NCBI GenBank assembly: GCA_016930275.1
Contig: JAFGHA010000251.1
Coordinates: 1 to 39,660 of the forward strand
Direction of reading: 5' to 3'
Source: Chitinispirillaceae bacterium
GTDB taxonomy: Bacteria; Fibrobacterota; Chitinivibrionia; Chitinivibrionales; Chitinispirillaceae
DNA: 39,660 nucleotides
A model generated the notes under the pieces. The model worked only from the letters and a program-made list of their open reading frames with translations, had not been told where the DNA came from and searched no databases. A program made the position numbers and the translations under genes. Below, piece by piece: positions 18,526 to 27,070 of this stretch; the first letter of the stretch is position 1, and each line of letters begins with the position of its first letter.

Positions 18526-18918
18526 TTATAAACCGGTGGCGACCTGCTTAATTTCAAATCGATTTCCGTCGAGATCGTCAAGAAACAATATCTGACCATT
18601 ACCTTTGGGTATGCGTGTAACGGAAAATCCGGATGCAGCGGCCCGTTCAATGAGTTCCTCGGCGTTTCCGACTTCGAGGCAGGTGTGGGAGATCCGGTCG
18701 GATGAAACGGTGGAAATATCGGAAATGAACACCTCGGCATGGAGGTCGGCACCGGTATAATTGATAGCCGGGAGCGAAGTGTCCAGACCGAAAAGTGGTT
18801 TGACTATTGAAACCGGAATGGTCTTGAGATCCTGTTTAGTCAGACCGAGAAGATCTCTAAAAAAACGGTCGGCGTTCCGCTCGCTGCTGCAGGCGAAACC
18901 GATATGCAGTGCACGCAT
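18526..18918 (-). CDS. VOC/glyoxalase-fold protein
   Basis: A 130-residue vicinal-oxygen-chelate domain protein. The start at 18918 is chosen because 'MRALHIGFACSSERNADRFF' is the standard first beta-alpha unit. The second half has 'RISHTCLEVGNAEELIERA' and 'ILFLDDLDGNRFEIKQV', the usual metal-ligand positions. It is the last gene of an lsrF-MDR-VOC operon, 37 bases after the dehydrogenase gene. Members include glyoxalase I, epimerases and dioxygenases, so it could handle an aldehyde or ketose by-product such as methylglyoxal or lactaldehyde adducts. The exact activity cannot be read from sequence. Confidence 0.8.
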   Translation of the reverse strand: MRALHIGFACSSERNADRFFRDLLGLTKQDLKTIPVSIVKPLFGLDTSLPAINYTGADLHAEVFISDISTVSSDRISHTCLEVGNAEELIERAAASGFSVTRIPKGNGQILFLDDLDGNRFEIKQVATGL

Positions 18919-18955
18919 AGGGTACTTACCTTTATCCTTTCCGTAGAATCCCCTG

Positions 18956-19999
18956 TCAGGCGGGTTTTCCGTGTGGTTCGATAATGACCTTGATCGCTTC
19001 TTTGCCCTCAAGAACAAGCCGGAATCCCTCTGCACTGTCGACCAGAGGAAGACGATGAGTAATTAGTGATGCAACCTCGATTTCTCCACCGGCAAGAAGT
19101 CGTATCGATTCATCGATATCCGGCGGACCGCAATAGTACGACGTGAGTATCCGTATCTCGCTTGTCCAGAATGTGTTTACCGGGAAGGTAACGCTTTTAT
19201 CCGGACCGGGCACGGCGAAAAAAACCACCGCTCCGCCTTTATCAACGGTTGCCCACGCCTGTTCCACCGCCGGGAGCGCACCGGTGCAGAGGATAACCGC
19301 GTCGGCTTTTTTCCCGAAGTATTGTTCCACCTGTTGTGGAACGTCGCCGTTAGCCGGGAGCACCAGATCGGCTCCAAGGGATGAGGCACGATCCAGTTTG
19401 GCCGGGTCGATATCGGTTGCGGCAACACGGCAGCCTCTGTTTTTAGCGAGCTGCACCTGAAGGAGACCCGACATGCCGCAGCCGAGAATGAGGACATTCC
19501 GCCCGGTTGCCAATCCGGCGATATGCTGAGAGCGCACCACACAGGCGAGGGGCTCAATGAAGGTCGCATGTTCGTAGGAAATTGCATCGGGGAGGAGGCG
19601 GGTACCGAGCGAGACCAGTGTCTCCGGAACCAGAACATACTCGGCGAATGCACCGGGAAGCCGTTCTTTTATAGTGGTGCATTGCGGATAGTGGCCACCT
19701 CGACAGTAGTCGCACTCGAGGCAGGCAACCTTTGGTGCAATGAAAACGCGGTCACCGGGAGTATAACCGGTGACGGCAGGGCCAAGTTCGACAACTTTAG
19801 CACCCAGCTCGTGGCCTTGCACCAGTGGTGCACGGGGCAGCCGGTACCATTCGACCACATCCGAACCGCAAATACCACAGGCCATCACTTTAACCAGCAT
19901 TTCATGCTCACCGGGGGACCTGAGCGGTTGTTCTTCGATGCGGATGTCACTGTTGGAGTACCAGACAGCGGCTCTCATTGTTCTATTCTGCGAATTCAT
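18956..19999 (-). CDS. Zinc-dependent sorbitol/iditol-dehydrogenase-like MDR
   Basis: A 347-residue polyol dehydrogenase-like enzyme. The start at 19999 is preferred, with GGAAAG upstream and a large hairpin lying outside the gene. Catalytic-zinc positions are Cys44 (CGICGSD) and His63-Glu64 (GHE). The structural-zinc cysteines are 93, 96, 99 and 107. 'VLILGCGMSGLLQVQLAK' is the Rossmann fold. It belongs to the same superfamily as the enzyme at 10848 but is only distantly similar, so the two probably act on different substrates. Family members oxidise alditols to ketoses. Coupling with an aldolase upstream and a VOC protein downstream points to carbohydrate catabolism. Confidence 0.85.
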   Translation of the reverse strand: MNSQNRTMRAAVWYSNSDIRIEEQPLRSPGEHEMLVKVMACGICGSDVVEWYRLPRAPLVQGHELGAKVVELGPAVTGYTPGDRVFIAPKVACLECDYCRGGHYPQCTTIKERLPGAFAEYVLVPETLVSLGTRLLPDAISYEHATFIEPLACVVRSQHIAGLATGRNVLILGCGMSGLLQVQLAKNRGCRVAATDIDPAKLDRASSLGADLVLPANGDVPQQVEQYFGKKADAVILCTGALPAVEQAWATVDKGGAVVFFAVPGPDKSVTFPVNTFWTSEIRILTSYYCGPPDIDESIRLLAGGEIEVASLITHRLPLVDSAEGFRLVLEGKEAIKVIIEPHGKPA

Positions 20000-20054
20000 G
20001 TCAGTTCTTTCCGAATCATAATAACTATTCAGGTTTCCGGTTTGCCTCAATACA

Positions 20055-20117
20055 CTCCTGCCGCTCCCCGAGTGGTCGGTTACTTCAATCGGACTGTATC
20101 GAGGGGCGCGGCAGGAG
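20055..20117 (-). other. Long GC-rich stem-loop between lsrF and dehydrogenase genes
   Basis: CTCCTGCCGC (20055-20064) pairs perfectly with GCGGCAGGAG (20108-20117), and the stem extends through CCCC/GGGG. It lies inside the minus-strand operon between the aldolase stop and the dehydrogenase start, with no T-run. A role in mRNA processing or 3'-end stabilisation of the upstream cistron is plausible. Confidence 0.5.
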
Positions 20118-20173
20118 CACTCGGCAAGCGTTTGAGTAGCGTGTAGTTAGAGATGCCTGAAAAGTAACAAATC

Positions 20174-21067
20174 CTATTTCTTTGCCGCATGCTTGCTTTT
20201 CAGTGTCTGATACAGCTCAAGTGCGTGTTCGGGTTTCATGTTTTTATGTACGACCGCGCCGACCGCCTGAATCATGGCGATCGGGTCATCGCTCTGGAAT
20301 ATGTTTCTTCCCATGTCCACACCGGAGGCTCCGCCCTGAATGGCATTATAGGCCATCGTGAGCGCATCGAGTTCAGGGAGTTTTTTACCGCCGGCCATTA
20401 CAATCGGTACGGGACATGAGGCGGTCACGGTTTCGAAATCTTTCTCAATATAATAGGTTTTCACATACGTGGCACCGAGTTCGGCGATCATTCGACAGGC
20501 GAGCCGGAAATATTGCGCATCACGTTTCATGTCTTTACCGACGGCGGTTACTCCCATTACCGGCATACCGTGTCGCAGGCCTAAATCAACAAGGCGGGTC
20601 ATATTATGGATGGAACGGGTTTCAAATTCTCCGCCGACGAATACCTGGATACCCACTCCGGCTGCGTTGAGCCGAAGCGCGTCTTCCATGTCCATGGCGA
20701 TCTCCTCGTTGGAGAGTTCCTTGAGAATACTCGGTCCGCCGCTTGCCCGGAGTACCATCGGTTTTGTACTCTGCGGCGGGACTACTGAACGGAGAATGCC
20801 GCGGGTACAGAAAAGCGCGTCACAATACGGAATGAGAGGAATGATGTTCAGGTCGATTCGTTCGAGTCCGGTGGTCGGTCCCTGAAAATAGCCATGATCC
20901 ACCGCTAACATAACGGTATGTCCGGTTTTAGGATCAAAGGTGCGTGCAAGACGATTTTTCATTCCCCAGTCGTAGGATCCCGCACCCTTCAGAGGAAACG
21001 GTTTGAGTTTTTGAGGAATTTCAGGAAAGTACTGTTTTTTTTTGGTAGAGGTATCTGCTTCAGGCAT
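20174..21067 (-). CDS. lsrF: LsrF-type class I aldolase/thiolase (DhnA/LsrF family)
   Basis: A 297-residue protein strikingly like E. coli LsrF along its whole length: '[20 protein letters not shown]', '[18 protein letters not shown]', '[12 protein letters not shown]', '[11 protein letters not shown]' and '[15 protein letters not shown]'. Lys203 in the YVKTYY segment occupies the Schiff-base lysine position of LsrF. LsrF processes the phosphorylated autoinducer-2 derivative by thiolysis, and related enzymes are class I aldolases. None of lsrACDB, lsrK, lsrG or lsrR is present here, and it heads an operon with a polyol dehydrogenase. An aldolase role on a phosphorylated ketose is therefore at least as likely as AI-2 breakdown. 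AAAGGAG precedes the start. Confidence 0.88.
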   Translation of the reverse strand: MPEADTSTKKKQYFPEIPQKLKPFPLKGAGSYDWGMKNRLARTFDPKTGHTVMLAVDHGYFQGPTTGLERIDLNIIPLIPYCDALFCTRGILRSVVPPQSTKPMVLRASGGPSILKELSNEEIAMDMEDALRLNAAGVGIQVFVGGEFETRSIHNMTRLVDLGLRHGMPVMGVTAVGKDMKRDAQYFRLACRMIAELGATYVKTYYIEKDFETVTASCPVPIVMAGGKKLPELDALTMAYNAIQGGASGVDMGRNIFQSDDPIAMIQAVGAVVHKNMKPEHALELYQTLKSKHAAKK

Positions 21068-21576
21068 AATGACATGCTCCTTTCGTTATCAGATTCAGAT
21101 AATGAGATTCAGAGGAGTAAAAATACGTCGGGGCATAGATTAAAGTACCCGTACTTATGCAGGCTATAGCAGACTGTACCTGATTTTTTTTACCGGTGAG
21201 GTTGCGGGGTTGTCGGTGATGATAAAATCGATTTCTTCGCGATGGCGGAAATGGACTCCAGGAGAGGAAATGGCAGAAAAATTATGTTGATAAAAAACCC
21301 GAGTGGCGTTATATTACCCCTATGGTTTACTTAATTTTATAGTAGTATAAAAGTGAACTAGTACGCTATCACGGTTTATTTAAGTAGACGTAACAAAGGT
21401 TCAAAGTGGGGTCAGTTTTTCTTCCCTTTGTTCCTGTCGCCGAAAAAAGGGGGGGCAGTCTGCACGGACCTTTTCCACGGTACCGTGCCGGAGCTGTTTT
21501 TTCGAGGCAGATAAGATTCAATATCAGTTTTGCAGAAAATGCATAAATCATAAAATTCTTCAGAAAAGGGGATGCT
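21068..21576. other. Divergent intergenic region between lsrF and GH39
   Basis: No gene is supported in ~509 bases. Notable elements are the inverted repeat AAGTAC-CC-GTACTT (21143-21156) close to lsrF, a TATAAA box at 21346-21351 just ahead of the third operator-like motif, and the perfect 12-bp palindrome CACGGTACCGTG (21476-21487), which can form a leader hairpin before the GH39 gene. Confidence 0.45.
21355..21372. promoter_or_regulatory. Candidate operator, copy 3 (GAACTAGTACGCTATCAC)
   Basis: This is the third copy of the GTACTAGYRCRCTAKNAC motif, starting four bases after TATAAA (21346-21351), a geometry that would favour repression. It sits in the divergent region between the lsrF operon and the xylanolytic cluster, so either side could be controlled; the TATA-like box faces GH39. 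Confidence 0.55.
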
Positions 21577-23397
21577 ATGTGCAGATCTCAAACCATGACG
21601 GAAATGCGTTTAATCGGTATTCTGTTAGTTATAATTTCCTCGATATCCTTCGCGACCAATTACAACATTACCGTGAATGGAAACACGGAACAGGGTGACG
21701 TTCCTCATTTCTGGAGCAGGTGTTGCGGAACCGGGGGTGCACAGCTCTGTGTTGATTCCGACTGGAAGCGTGGGGCGAAAATGGGGGTCGAGGAGGCAGG
21801 GTTCATGGCCTATCGCGGGCACAGGATTCTGTCGCATTCCAATCCTCTCAACTGGAACGGATCCGGAACACCCACCTTCAACTGGGCAAAGTTTGATGAG
21901 GTTTACGACTTTCTGGTTGATTCGCTTGGTACGATTCCGATTGTCGAACTCAGTGCGCAGCCGAAGGCTCTGGAGACAAATACCGAGTGGAGCCCGCCGA
22001 AAGATCTCAATGTTTACCGACAAATGATCCAGGCAGTGGTTGAACACTGTAATGAGCGGTATGGACAGGAAAATGTCAGGAAGTGGTATTGGGAGGTTTG
22101 GAACGAATGGGATTATGACGGTTTCTGGCACAGCGGTACTGAACAGCAGTATTATGACATGTACAAGGCAGCCGTTCAGGGCGCGACTGCTGCAGATCCG
22201 CAGGTTAGAATCGGCGGACCTTCATCTACGGGATCGTACCGACTGGCAAATTTTCTGAATTACTGCAAATCAAACAATGTGCAGGTCGATCTGGTCTCCA
22301 ATCATTGTTACGGTGGTGGTGGAAGCGGACCTTCTGCAGATCCGGCTCAGGTGAGGGATGACAACCGGACTCGATCGAATGCTATCAAGAGTTTCGGTAA
22401 ACCTCTGGTTTCAATGAATACTGAATACAGTTCTTCATACTCGGGGCAGGGAGGCAATACAGGAGCAAACATTATCAGCATGGATTCTCATATCAATGCC
22501 CCGTTTGTCGCAAAATGCGTGAAAATGATACTCGATGATTATACAGCCAATACCTACCAGCTTCCGGAAGTTTTCTCCTACTGGGCGATATCGGATGTAT
22601 TCGATGAGGGGTCGTATATCATAGGTCATAACAAGGTACCGTTTGGTGGGGTGTTCGGTCTGATAAATTATCAGGGGGTTCCCAAGGCCACGTTCAATGC
22701 ATTCCGCTGTCTCCACATGATGGGTTCGAAACGGCTTGCATTCACCGGAATCGCCAATGCAGTTGTTGACGGAGTAGACGGGTTCGCGACCGTGAATGAC
22801 GATAACACGGAGGTAGCGGTCCTGATTTACAATTTTTACCAGCAGCTGGAGAGTGCCGATGCAAAAGGAACCGATAATGTTTCTCTCACGATCAACAACC
22901 TTCCTCTGGCTACCGGCAAGGTGGAGGTGAAACACTATCGCATCGATTCGGAACACAGTAATCCGTACGGGGTATGGCTGCAAAAAGGAAAACCAAGCGC
23001 CAATGGTAACGGGTGGGGTGAAGTGGTGGCAGCCTCCAATCTCGCGGTACTCGACAGTGAAACGATCGATTTTACCGGAGGAGCGTACACCAAGACCATT
23101 TCGCTTCCCCGTCAGGCGGTGTCATTTCTGATGCTCAAAAAAGAGGTGGTTGCGGTAGATGCCGAACAGGTGAAACCGTATCATCCCGACCTTTTTATTT
23201 CCGGTTCCAAAATTTTCAATAACGGCAGGGAAATAAAGTGTTCTATTTTCAGCATGGGTGGGAAGAAAATCAAGACATTTTCAACCGGCAGTCCTTCTCT
23301 CGATTTGCGGAAGATTCCCGGGGTGAAGGGTGTCTGTCTTGTCCGTATTGAATCTGAAGGAAAATTGCTCACGTCAAAGTTCATGAGAATGGATTAA
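21577..23397 (+). CDS. Secreted GH39 glycosidase with C-terminal sorting tail (first of a tandem pair)
   Basis: A 606-residue exported enzyme with a signal peptide ending near 'ISFATN' and a start preceded by AAAAGGGG. The GH39 barrel covers residues ~30-470. The acid/base is Glu177 in 'WEVWNEWD' and the nucleophile Glu283 in 'NTEYSS'; 'GVEEAGFMAYRGH' and 'PIVELSAQP' are other family segments. GH39 enzymes are mainly beta-xylosidases. The Trp after the acid/base Glu replaces the usual Pro (compare WNEP in the next gene). Residues ~535-606 form a small beta-sandwich tail ('SIFSMGGKKIKTF...DLRKI...LVRI'). It clusters with a GH39 paralogue, GH10 and GH51, so xylan side-product or xylooligosaccharide cleavage is likely. 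Confidence 0.88.
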   Translation: MCRSQTMTEMRLIGILLVIISSISFATNYNITVNGNTEQGDVPHFWSRCCGTGGAQLCVDSDWKRGAKMGVEEAGFMAYRGHRILSHSNPLNWNGSGTPTFNWAKFDEVYDFLVDSLGTIPIVELSAQPKALETNTEWSPPKDLNVYRQMIQAVVEHCNERYGQENVRKWYWEVWNEWDYDGFWHSGTEQQYYDMYKAAVQGATAADPQVRIGGPSSTGSYRLANFLNYCKSNNVQVDLVSNHCYGGGGSGPSADPAQVRDDNRTRSNAIKSFGKPLVSMNTEYSSSYSGQGGNTGANIISMDSHINAPFVAKCVKMILDDYTANTYQLPEVFSYWAISDVFDEGSYIIGHNKVPFGGVFGLINYQGVPKATFNAFRCLHMMGSKRLAFTGIANAVVDGVDGFATVNDDNTEVAVLIYNFYQQLESADAKGTDNVSLTINNLPLATGKVEVKHYRIDSEHSNPYGVWLQKGKPSANGNGWGEVVAASNLAVLDSETIDFTGGAYTKTISLPRQAVSFLMLKKEVVAVDAEQVKPYHPDLFISGSKIFNNGREIKCSIFSMGGKKIKTFSTGSPSLDLRKIPGVKGVCLVRIESEGKLLTSKFMRMD

Positions 23398-23714
23398 ACG
23401 GCGTATTGTAGTTCTATCAGCAAGTGATTTTCAACCTATTTTTCGCAATTGGGCATGAGCGGAACGTATAAGAGGTTGTCATTCTGTTCCCATAGCTTTA
23501 AGATACGCAATGTATTCGCATTATTTATATTTTACCGCTATACCACAGATTGGGTTACGAAAAGCGCAGTCCCCCCCCGGCGGGACCGGGGAGGTATGTT
23601 CTATTTTCTACGGAAAACTTTGACTCGGAATCCCTGTGTAGTTACCAGTAATTGTTGATAGTTTTCAAGGAAAATATGGAGTCAATTTAACGGAAAGATA
23701 CGGAAAGAAATGGT
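23398..23714. other. Intergenic region between the two GH39 genes
   Basis: A 317-base spacer with no gene. A C8 run within a GC-rich inverted repeat (around 23572-23593) lies in otherwise AT-rich sequence and could form a hairpin. The downstream start has only GGAAAG as a ribosome-binding site. No operator-like motif copy was seen here. Confidence 0.35.
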
Positions 23715-25538
23715 ATGGTAGTATCATCGAAACTTTATCATGCAGGAATTCTGACAGCCATTATCATCTCTGCAGCTTTCTCTGCAAATTATACTCTAAC
23801 CGTTGACGGCAGTATCATACAAAGCGACGTTCCGCATTTCTGGAGTCGATGCGTGGGTACCGGTGCAGCACCTCTTCTGCTTAGGGAGGACTGGAGGACG
23901 GCTGCCCGAATCGGTGTCGAAGAGGCCGGTTTTAAAGCATTCCGCGGACATGGGATACTCAACGCCTCCAATCCTATCCGTTGGAACGGCTCCGGAACGC
24001 CGACGTATGACTGGGCGCTATTTGATCAGATGTACGACTTTCTTGTTGATTCTCTGGGAACGATACCGGTAGTTGAACTGAGTTTCATGCCGCAGGATCT
24101 GCAGTCGGGCGACTACAGGAATCCACCGAAAAACCTTGATGTCTGGAGGGATTTCATTCGTGAACTCGTCTCCCACTGTATCGACCGCTACGGCAGGGAA
24201 CAGGTGCGGACATGGTTGTGGGAGGTGTGGAATGAACCGGATTTCATCGGTTTCTGGGGTGGAACCGAAGATCAATATTTCCAGATGTATAAATACGCTG
24301 CTGAAGGTGCGAAAAGCGCAGATTCACTGGTGATAATCGGCGGTCCTTCGACCACGAATCTATTTGATAATCAGGTGACACGGTTTCTTAACTTCTGCAA
24401 AACAAACAATGTCCCCGTGGATATGGTGACCAATCACTGCTACAGTGACGACGGGCTTATCGGTGGAGAAGCGCCAAGCGTCGACCCGGATATTCTTCGG
24501 CAGGATAACCGGCTGCGATCTGAATATATCAGAAATTTCGGAAAAAAACTGCTCTCGGTGAACAGCGAATACACCACTTCGTATGCGGGGCCGGGCGGGA
24601 AAGTGGGGGCAAATACCCTGAGTATGGATTCACATGTGAATGCACCCTTCGTTGCCAAATGTATCAAGCTGCTGCTTGATGATCATTCCGACGGGATCGC
24701 TCCAGCTCCCGACATTTTTTCCTACTGGGAGATTTCTGACGTATTCGATGAGGGGAATTATTACATCGAAAATCATAATGAAATTCCGTTCGCACAGGTA
24801 TTCGGACTCATCAGCTATCATGGTATCAGAAAAGCGACGTTCAATGCATTCAAGTTGCTCCATATGATGGGGACGATCCGTTTACCGTGTACCGGCGGTA
24901 CTATCGCGAACGACGGCGTAGACGGTTTCGCCACGTTGAACCGTGATTCCTCTGAAGTTGCGGTTATGGTATACAATTTTTACAAGGAACTCGGGGGGCA
25001 GACTGCTTCGGATAATGTCAACCTTATCCTGAAGAATCTTCCAATTTCCAACGGGAAAGTGGAGATGACTCATTTCCGGGTGGATTCTTTGCACAGTAAT
25101 GTGTATGGTGTCTGGTTGAAACAGGGAAAACCACCGGTACCGACTCAGGAAGAGTGGGATGCAATGCGTGCCGCATCGGAACTTGCGGTATTGAAAAAGG
25201 ATACGATTGAGTATTCGGGTGGAACGTATGATGAAGCATTTTCTCTGCCGCGTCAGGGCTTGTCTCTCCTGATGTTTAAAAAGGTCGCTTCGACCGGTGT
25301 TCGTTCCGGCAATAAGCCGTCAAACAGGTCGACTGTTTCTTTTTCCGGTTCAAAGATTATTAATCGTGGAAAAGAACTGAAATTGTCACTTTTCAGCCTG
25401 GATGGTAAACGGATCAGGGTTATTAAAACGGCAAGCACCTTGTTGGATCTGCGAAAAATCGCGGGGAAAAAAGGTATTTGTATGGTAAGAATTGAATCAG
25501 GAACATTTCAAACAGTAAAATACGTGAAAATTGATTGA
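23715..25538 (+). CDS. Secreted GH39 glycosidase with C-terminal sorting tail (second of a tandem pair)
   Basis: A 607-residue paralogue of the preceding gene, colinear with it from the signal peptide to the tail. The acid/base is Glu174 in the canonical 'WEVWNEPD' and the nucleophile Glu285 in 'NSEYTTSY'. The shared frame 'NGSGTP.(F/Y)(N/D)WA.FD..YDFLVDSLGTIP' shows a tandem duplication, and the many substitutions show it is not recent. The tail ('LSLFSLDGKRIRVI...LDLRKI') matches that of the first copy. The pair probably differs in substrate preference, for instance beta-xylosidase against alpha-L-arabinofuranosidase or substituted xylooligomers. The start is at 23715; an out-of-frame ATG lies five bases earlier. 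Confidence 0.88.
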   Translation: MVVSSKLYHAGILTAIIISAAFSANYTLTVDGSIIQSDVPHFWSRCVGTGAAPLLLREDWRTAARIGVEEAGFKAFRGHGILNASNPIRWNGSGTPTYDWALFDQMYDFLVDSLGTIPVVELSFMPQDLQSGDYRNPPKNLDVWRDFIRELVSHCIDRYGREQVRTWLWEVWNEPDFIGFWGGTEDQYFQMYKYAAEGAKSADSLVIIGGPSTTNLFDNQVTRFLNFCKTNNVPVDMVTNHCYSDDGLIGGEAPSVDPDILRQDNRLRSEYIRNFGKKLLSVNSEYTTSYAGPGGKVGANTLSMDSHVNAPFVAKCIKLLLDDHSDGIAPAPDIFSYWEISDVFDEGNYYIENHNEIPFAQVFGLISYHGIRKATFNAFKLLHMMGTIRLPCTGGTIANDGVDGFATLNRDSSEVAVMVYNFYKELGGQTASDNVNLILKNLPISNGKVEMTHFRVDSLHSNVYGVWLKQGKPPVPTQEEWDAMRAASELAVLKKDTIEYSGGTYDEAFSLPRQGLSLLMFKKVASTGVRSGNKPSNRSTVSFSGSKIINRGKELKLSLFSLDGKRIRVIKTASTLLDLRKIAGKKGICMVRIESGTFQTVKYVKID

Positions 25539-25697
25539 ACGCCATCGAAGGCTCATATTTTTTGTGATGCTTTCTGTTTCATCCGAACCGGTTTTTTTGT
25601 TGTTGAAGGTCGCTTTAAAAATTTCGTACATATACCTCAATTTCAGAGTATATTAACCTGATTGGAGATTAACTGTTTAATTCCCAGATAAAGATGC

Positions 25698-25743
25698 GTT
25701 AACGTTAACACTCTTGATAAATCAAGCTGAAAATCGATCGATT
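25698..25743. promoter_or_regulatory. Cluster of three inverted repeats upstream of GH10
   Basis: Three perfect dyads sit in 46 bases: GTTAACGTTAAC (25698-25709), CTTGAT-AA-ATCAAG (25713-25726) and AATCGATCGATT (25732-25743). They lie about 95-140 bases before the xylanase start, where regulatory sites are expected. None matches the 18-bp operator motif, so a different regulator may act. Confidence 0.45.
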
Positions 25744-25837
25744 GAGGTGTTTATCGCTTAAACAATTTAAATGGATTTTGTTGAGAAGAAGATATTTCAA
25801 ATACACGGGGACAGGCCGGAACAGAACGGGAGTAGCG

Positions 25838-27070
25838 ATGAGTGGGATTGATTGTTTCAGACCTATGGTGATTTTTAAGTATGTCTTACTGATTGTTACC
25901 GTCCCGGTTCTGATGGCAAGAGCCGAACCGATTGCAGAAGGTTCGAGCAAATTTCTGGGGAACATAACCAATGGTACTCCCCAGTCAAATTACGCTGATT
26001 ACTGGAACCAGATTACCCTTGAAAACGGTGGAAAATGGGAAGCCGTTCAGCCGTCGAATCAGAGCAGTTTCAACTGGGGGCAGACGGATGCCGCCTACAA
26101 TTACTGTAAAGAAAAAGGGTGGCCTTATAAACACCACTGTTTTGTCTGGGGAAATCAGCAGCCGGGATGGGTGAACAGCAGTAACGCACGGTCTGCGGTT
26201 GAGAATTATATCCGTACCTTCGGCGAAAAATATCCCGATTGTTATATGATCGATGTAGTGAACGAACCGTTGCATGCGCCGGCCAAATACAAAGACGGAC
26301 TCGGCGGAAACGGATCGACCGGATGGGATTGGGTGATCACCGTGTTCGAAATGGCGCGGAAATACTGTCCGAAATCGAAATTGATCCTGAATGATTACGG
26401 TATCGTCAATGACGGGAATGCGACACGAAGGTATCTCGAGATCATTAATTTACTCAAGGACAGAGAACTTATCGACATGATCGGTGTGCAGTCGCACTAT
26501 TTCAATCTTGAGAATGTCCGGACCTCGACTATACAGGATAATCTTGATGCGCTTGCTGAAACCGGACTTCCGATAACCTCTTCGGAGTTTGATCTCAGAG
26601 GCGATGAGAATACTCAGCTTGACCGGTATAAAACCTATTTCCCCCTTTTCTGGGAACATCCCGCGGTGGTAGGGGTGACCCTATGGGGGTATACCAACAA
26701 TTGGGGCGGAGCCATTATCATGTCGGGAGGCCGGGAGTATGCGGCTCTGAAATGGCTGAGAACGTATGTCGACAGTATGGAAAACGTGGAGCATACTTCG
26801 ATACAGACACCAAAGGCTGTTGACGTGGCTACAGTGCCGGTAACCGTCTCTTTTTCCGGAGGAAATGCTCTGAGTGTCCGGTTGTCTTCTCCCGACCGGA
26901 TCACGGTAACGGTCGTTAATCCAAATGGTGAAATGATTGTCAGATCATCATTCCGGATGATTTCCCGGGAGCAGACAATCACATTACCGGAAAATTCTCT
27001 TTCACCGGGTGTATATGCCGTTATGGTGAAGGGACTCGATTTTCAGGTGGTCAGACAAGTTGTCAGGTAA
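25838..27070 (+). CDS. Secreted GH10 endo-1,4-beta-xylanase with C-terminal sorting tail
   Basis: A 410-residue exported xylanase. The start at 25838 is chosen because GGGAG precedes it and a signal peptide follows directly ('YVLLIVTVPVLMARA'); a TTG start 96 bases upstream is less likely. The GH10 barrel covers residues ~30-310, with 'ITLENGGKWEA', 'HHCFVWGNQQPGW', the acid/base Glu143 in 'DVVNEPLH' and the nucleophile Glu250 in 'SSEFDLRG'; 'GVTLWGYTN' is the conserved strand 8. Residues ~335-410 form a beta-sandwich tail ending 'VYAVMVKG'. It should cut the xylan backbone and feed oligomers to the GH39 and GH51 enzymes encoded on either side. Confidence 0.93.
   Translation: MSGIDCFRPMVIFKYVLLIVTVPVLMARAEPIAEGSSKFLGNITNGTPQSNYADYWNQITLENGGKWEAVQPSNQSSFNWGQTDAAYNYCKEKGWPYKHHCFVWGNQQPGWVNSSNARSAVENYIRTFGEKYPDCYMIDVVNEPLHAPAKYKDGLGGNGSTGWDWVITVFEMARKYCPKSKLILNDYGIVNDGNATRRYLEIINLLKDRELIDMIGVQSHYFNLENVRTSTIQDNLDALAETGLPITSSEFDLRGDENTQLDRYKTYFPLFWEHPAVVGVTLWGYTNNWGGAIIMSGGREYAALKWLRTYVDSMENVEHTSIQTPKAVDVATVPVTVSFSGGNALSVRLSSPDRITVTVVNPNGEMIVRSSFRMISREQTITLPENSLSPGVYAVMVKGLDFQVVRQVVR

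Noticed and set aside
25742..25837. TTG-initiated extension of the xylanase gene
   Set aside because: The extension is basic and unlike a signal peptide, overlaps a palindromic regulatory site, and the internal ATG has a good ribosome-binding site and signal.
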